Source of the DNA: Carnegiea gigantea
Lineage: Eukaryota > Streptophyta > Magnoliopsida > Caryophyllales > Cactaceae
Length of the DNA: 64,000 nucleotides
Direction of reading: 5' to 3'
NCBI GenBank assembly: GCA_029747015.1
Contig: JAKOGI010002146.1
Location: 60,001 to 124,000, forward strand
Below, in pieces: positions 59,517-64,000 of the stretch. The notes beneath the pieces are model-generated. The model did not search any database. It was not told the origin of the DNA and saw only the letters and a program-made list of their open reading frames with translations. The number at the start of each line of letters is the position of its first letter. Positions within the stretch are counted from its first letter, which is position 1. The position numbers and the translations under genes are program-made.

Positions 59517-61200
59517 AGTACTCTAGCCGTTTTGCAAGACATGAATGATTGTTTTACAAGATCATTGTACATAAACTAAGCATGTAGCATAAGTAGCTTC
59601 CCAAATCACCATCTTTATGGAGAGATTTATAGAGAGAAATGTATTAGGTAGAGTCTCTAAATTTTCTTCCTAAACCTTCCCTACCTTAGAAACCCTAGAA
59701 ATCATGAAGAAGTTGCTAACCCTTTTCTACTGCTGTTATCGGTATAAAGACTTAGATTTAGAAGTCATCTATTAACTGCTTCACTGGCCCTAGTCGACCC
59801 CTCTTGGCCTGCATTTTCTTATTTGTTACTCTTTTCCTTAGATGCATGATCTATAAAAGAATAACTAAGTATTCTCTACTTCATTACATATCAGCTCCCA
59901 TATGCTATTATTCGGGTGGTGTGCACGTGAATTTTACACCTCATTCTACCTAGACTTAGATAAAATCATTGGTAAATTAGATTGTTTATTTGTGTTTTGT
60001 TGATTTTGCAGGTAATAAAGAGAATTGCTAAAGTGGCGAATAATCCGTGGCTTGCCCAAAGTTAGGCACGTTAACCGTGAAAAACTATTGAGGATAACCC
60101 GAGATAACCATGAAGCAAGGCCGGGTCAACAAGCACAAAAATTATGGTAGAAATAATAAAGAAGAACAATGCAGAAATTTGACATGGATTGTCAGCACCA
60201 GGCAGTAAGGGCTGCCAATGCTACGCGGCATGGGATGCCCATGCCAAATCCTATTTCTGCTATATTTCTGTGAAGAATTCCACAAACTTGGCACAGCCTC
60301 CCAATGCCACATGGCATGACCGTGCCAAATTTGCTATGTCGGGATCTAATTACCCTCCATTTCTGTGATCATCTAATTTTTAGGTTTTAGGAATAGGGTT
60401 TAGGATTAATGATAGATTAGTGTAGATTCAGTTTCATATTACGGCCACATTTCAAGAGTAATAAAGGTTTGATGCAATTAACTTTTTTCTGTCTCTTTAA
60501 TCTTCATTTCCATCTAAGTTCTTCCTTTGTTGAGTTTGATTTACTATTTTAATGCCCAAATTTACATGCTTCTGTTTCTTAATGGATTTAAATTAGTGCC
60601 TTCCTTTCCCAATTATCCTTCTATGGTCCTATTTACACTTAACCTATTATCCTATTTCTTTACGAATGCAAATTTTCAAGCTCTTTCCCTCTCCTCCATC
60701 GTAGGATTTCAAACCTATTTTCACAAGTTTGAGTTTTTGGCTCTCAATGGGTTAGATTCGAGTTGTTGAGTTAGATTACTGAGAATAAGTGGAGGCTCAA
60801 CTTCCAATCATCACTCATTTGCTCCAACAGTGGAGGCCAACCTCCATTGTTGGATTTTCAAGCTTTTGAGGTAATCCCCTTTCTCTCTATTCTTTTAGTT
60901 AGTAAATTTAATATTTTCTTAGTTAATTAGATGCTTTGCTAATTATTATTAGTTAATATGTAGTTTTTTGTTGACTTTTGCTAGTTATGCTTTGTTTTAG
61001 ATTAGTTTAATTAATTATATTTAAATTGCAATTAGTGAGTAACTAGTTTCACTAATCATGCTTAGTGACATTTATCGTTTTTCGTAGGTTAGAGTTGGGG
61101 CCAAAATAAACTAGTGACTTGGTTTCGAAATCATCCTAGAGGACAATAAATTTCCACCCTTACTTCCCCCTGGAAAACTCCATCAGCAAATCGACATCAT
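59517..61200 (+). other. Probable LTR and leader of a third Athila-like element
   Basis: No gene. The segment has LTR-like features on the plus strand: a GC-rich block with CCAATGCTACGCGGCATGGGATGCCCATGCC-like palindromes (60215-60330), a promoter-like and pyrimidine-rich stretch, and a long leader before an A-rich linker (61345-61410) and gag. I cannot fix the LTR ends; a start near 59918 is possible. Confidence 0.4.
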
Positions 61201-61619
61201 TGCTACGGGCATTGGCGTGAAATTAAGTCATTCCTTTTAAATATGGTGGTCTTCTTTAGTTCATTATGTGCTTATGTCGTGCTTTTATTGTTTCTTTATT
61301 TTTTTGTTTGACTTGTGGAGTAGCTACTTATTTGGATGGCATATAAAAACACAAAAAAATAGAAAATCAAAAAATCAAAAAAATTGAAAAAATCAAAAAA
61401 CTAAAAAATTGTGGCTCATTGGATGTTAATGATATACTTAGGAATTTTGAGGAAAAAGATATGGTTTATGTTGAGCCTAAGTCTAACAAACGTGATGAGC
61501 CCATTCTTAAAATAGTGAAACTCGATCCACCATGCTTATTAAGGGATCACTTTTGTCCTCCCCAAGCCTTCTAGCCATCATGTTTTAACCTCCCTCCTAT
61601 CCCTAAGGATGTGCTTAAT

Positions 61620-62175
61620 CTGAGTTACATTCTTATGCTTCCTAAATTTATCAGCTTCGAAGGTCCTTATTTGTTTATTCTTGAGTTTGAGGGAGTTTGT
61701 TTGTTGATTCACATGCCTAGGATATCAAACGATGCTGTGAGGATGAAATTCATTCCATTTTCTCTAAAATATGATGCTTAAGAGGTGGATGTATAGCCTT
61801 AAGGTTAGTTCTATTAAACCATGAGATTCTTTTGTTAATATCTTCCTTAACAGACACTTTGCCACTAGCAAGACCAATAGATTTAGGAATGAAATCCTCT
61901 CTTTCATCCAACTTGAACATGCACCTTTTTGGAAGTATATGAGTAGGTTCAAGGAGTTGCTTACCCAATGCCCTCACCATGTTTTTGAGAGATGGAATTT
62001 GTGTCAAATAACTTATGAGGGTTTGGATGTGAGTATTAGGACAATGGTTGAATCTATATATGCGGAAGATTTTCTTTGTAAAAATGCTAACGAGCTGCTT
62101 GGGATTTTCTTAAGGATTTATGTGATAAGACATAGAATGGGAGATAATTGGGGAAGCCTCCAGTGTTACATCTAA
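61620..62175 (+). pseudogene. gag of third Athila-like element, broken
   Basis: PKFISFEGPYLFILEFEGVC and MKFIPFSLKYDA lie in one frame (to 61781); the continuation MLKRWMYSLKVSSIKP starts at 61774 in another frame, meets TGA at 61822, then runs DSFVNIFLNRHFATSKTN, LEHAPFWKYMSRFKELL, CPHHVFERWNLCQITYEGLD and IRTMVES to 62175. This is the retrotransposon gag core. One frameshift and one nonsense codon disable it. It shows which half of gag is missing in the 4.1 kb protein. Confidence 0.75.
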
Positions 62176-62182
62176 GATTTTT

Positions 62183-62959
62183 ATGGATGATGACGACAAG
62201 CCACTTAATGACTTTGTTGCTTTAGAGGATACCACGCTTCATTGTGAGCATCTACTTGAAGTTCCTCGTTTTCAACTACGTGAACTCATGATTACATTCC
62301 TCCATCTTATTCTTATGATTTTCTCTTAGACTATGGTGTTAGCTCATACTCACACCCCTTTAATCAAATATCTTTTGAGGGCATGAGTGATCCTTCATTG
62401 CATCCCCTAATTATCAACTCTCATCACAAGACTACGGATGCGCTTGGAGGCAACATGGGTTTTGATGATGCAACTTTTCCTTTACCCCTCTTGCAAGAAA
62501 ATGATGAGAATAAGAAACTAGTGTGTAAGGCTAGTTGTGGCCTTGAGCATGACTTGATTGTAGTTTCCAAAGATATTTTAGTTGAGGAAGAGTATTCAGT
62601 TGAGGAGACTCCTATGAAGGAGCTTTGTGTTGAGGAGTGTGTAGAGGCCACACATTCTCATATCGAGCTTTTTGATGCAACCCTTATTGAGTTCCCTCCT
62701 AAGGACATCCCAACTTGTCTTACCCCCTTTTACTCCATCATCTCACTCTTTCATGGATCCCTTAATGTCCATCTCCCCTAAGTCTGAGACTTGCATGATT
62801 TGTGCCCCTAATTTAGACCAGACTTATAAGCTTGATGTGACAATAGAACTTGAGGATTGGGTAGAAAATTTAGGATTCATGCCTAGTTTGTGCATTCATA
62901 CTTCTTATGAAACTTCTAGGCCCTTATACTCTACATTGACTCACGTTGTGCATAAGTAA
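62183..62959 (+). pseudogene. Accessory acidic protein of Athila-like element
   Basis: Begins MDDDDKPLNDFVALEDTT at 62183, shifts frame near 62290, runs open at 62383-62781 (MSDPSLHPLIINSHHKTTDA, then many Glu, Asp and Cys, for example CVEECVEATHSHIE), and continues in another frame to 62959 (LDVTIELEDWVENLGFM). It occupies the same place as residues 90-327 of the protein at 4131-5114 and has similar composition, but I recognise no domain. Possible roles (gag extension, spacer, packaging) are open. Confidence 0.45.
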
Positions 62960-64000
62960 CTCTCATGATTGGGCCTAGAGCTTTGATGAGCTCAAGTGAG
63001 CTCTCACTTCTATTCTGGTGATGTACTTTCTTTGGAACATTCTCCTTTTTACTAATAGTTTTAACTTCTTTGAGGATTGTTCAAATTTATTTGATAAGTT
63101 TCTTAGGGCTTTGATGGGGATTGATATAAGTGGCAACATGATGATAAGATCGAGTTGCCAATGCTCCATGGACCTCTTCAAGTGCACTTAACACATAACC
63201 TAGCATGACCATACAACTCTTCTCTCTCCTCCTTTTTCTTTTCTTTCTTTCTTTTTGTACACGTGTGGATATTTAGGATTATCATTGTTTGGGTGATCGA
63301 TTTTGAGGTGAACTTTGGAAATTGTTGAGTTAAGTTGGCTATAATCACCCTTGTTTGTGTTTATGAGTTTTTATTTGTTGGTATGTTTTGGTTTTATAAA
63401 TATGTTGTAGTGTTTTATTTGGTTTTGTTTTTATTTTTTGTTTTGTGTCTCGATGATGTCGTCGGTTTGTACAGACTTGCGGATTCATATTTGGTTTGCG
63501 ATTGGATTGTTTATGTGATTGCTTTTTGGCGGCTCAATTCCCACAGTAAGGATATTGTGGAGTTTTGATTTGGGGGTGATGTGTCTATTTGTATATATTT
63601 TTGAAAGTTTTTGAAAAGTTCAAAACTATTTTTATTTTTATTAAAGGATTTGTGTTCTTTCTTAGGTGATTATGATTCCATATGCTAGGTTATTGATTTA
63701 TATGTAAATAGAGTTGTATGGTGAGATGTCTAGTTTAGGATGTATATACAATTTTTCATAATAACCTTATTTCATATGTATGATTTTGTGCCTACCCTGC
63801 TCTCGTTGTTAAGTTGGCATGTGAACTTTTTGTTTGTCGAAATTGCCTTCTAAGCTCTTGAAAAATGTAAAAATGAAATAAAAACCCTAAAAATGGCTAA
63901 AAACCTGAGCACAATTGTTAAAATCACTATCTTTATTTTATATCTTGCCTTAAATATGTAGTATTTCATTTGATTACACATCTATTTGGCAATAAAATAA
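62960..64000 (+). other. 3' region of the third Athila-like element
   Basis: No gene with recognisable content. A hydrophobic frame at 63335-63568 is low complexity (T/G-rich DNA) and unsupported. Confidence 0.45.

Larger units (their letters stand above)
59917..64000 (+). mobile_element. Third Athila-like non-autonomous element, partial
   Basis: Plus-strand gag (61620-62175) followed by an accessory protein (62183-62959) and a 3' region similar in layout to the element at 2782-6631, including an AACATGATG...CCAATGCTCCATG-type segment (63136-63172) like that at 5199-5230. There is no pol. The window ends before any 3' LTR. Confidence 0.6.

Noticed and set aside
63335..63568. Hydrophobic 77-residue frame resembling a membrane protein
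   Set aside because: T/G-rich low-complexity DNA in a retrotransposon 3' region; no motif and no supporting context.

Overview
This is a stretch of plant nuclear heterochromatin-like DNA, almost certainly from a flowering plant. It is AT-rich, has plant-type introns, and is built nearly entirely from nested transposable elements of plant lineages: Ty1/copia, Ty3/gypsy Athila-type, CACTA, Mutator (MULE) and hAT. I find no convincing host protein-coding gene, rRNA, tRNA or CRISPR array. Almost every transposon gene carries stop codons or frameshifts, so the window is best read as a fossil stack with a few younger insertions.

Layout. 1-2781: decayed copia element (+). 2782-6631: Athila-like non-autonomous element (+) with a 1.2 kb LTR, a tRNA-Asp-type primer site and a mostly open 'half-gag' protein; it is cut by the CACTA end at 6632. 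6632 to about 17600: CACTA (En/Spm) element with transposase genes on the minus strand. 17601-23333: Mutator element with 183-184 bp terminal inverted repeats, a spliced MURA-type transposase (+) and a convergent GRF zinc-finger/membrane-helix gene (-). 23334-30558: hAT element (transposase on -), itself broken by a probable solo LTR at 24451-25887. 30559-31742 plus 40771-41310: the 3' untranslated part of a second Athila element (-), split at a (TA)n microsatellite by a complete gag-only retrotransposon (31743-40770) with unusually long 3.85 kb LTRs and a perfect TATAT target duplication. 41316-45700: env-position ORF, protease and gag of the Athila element; the RT/RNaseH/integrase core is missing. 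44761-59199: eight head-to-tail units of about 1.78 kb, each an LTR fragment plus primer site plus 5' half of gag. This is a retrotransposon-derived satellite-like array and the most unusual structure here. It ends in a full LTR (58294-59516). 59517-64000: a third Athila-like non-autonomous element (+) with a broken gag and the same kind of accessory protein as the element at 4 kb.

How the parts relate. The likely order of events is: copia, then the Athila-like element in it, then CACTA in that; independently the minus-strand Athila element received hAT and, later, the gag-only element. The gag-only elements would depend on pol proteins supplied in trans. The 1.78 kb array looks like it arose from a microhomology join (AGGA) between LTR and gag, in a copy that had already lost 242 bp of gag between two CAAGCTT repeats, followed by unequal exchange. 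Shared variants between unit 3 and unit 6, unit 4 and unit 7, and unit 5 and unit 8 suggest a later three-unit duplication. All similarity statements are by-eye comparison of the given sequence and remembered family features; no alignment or database search was run.
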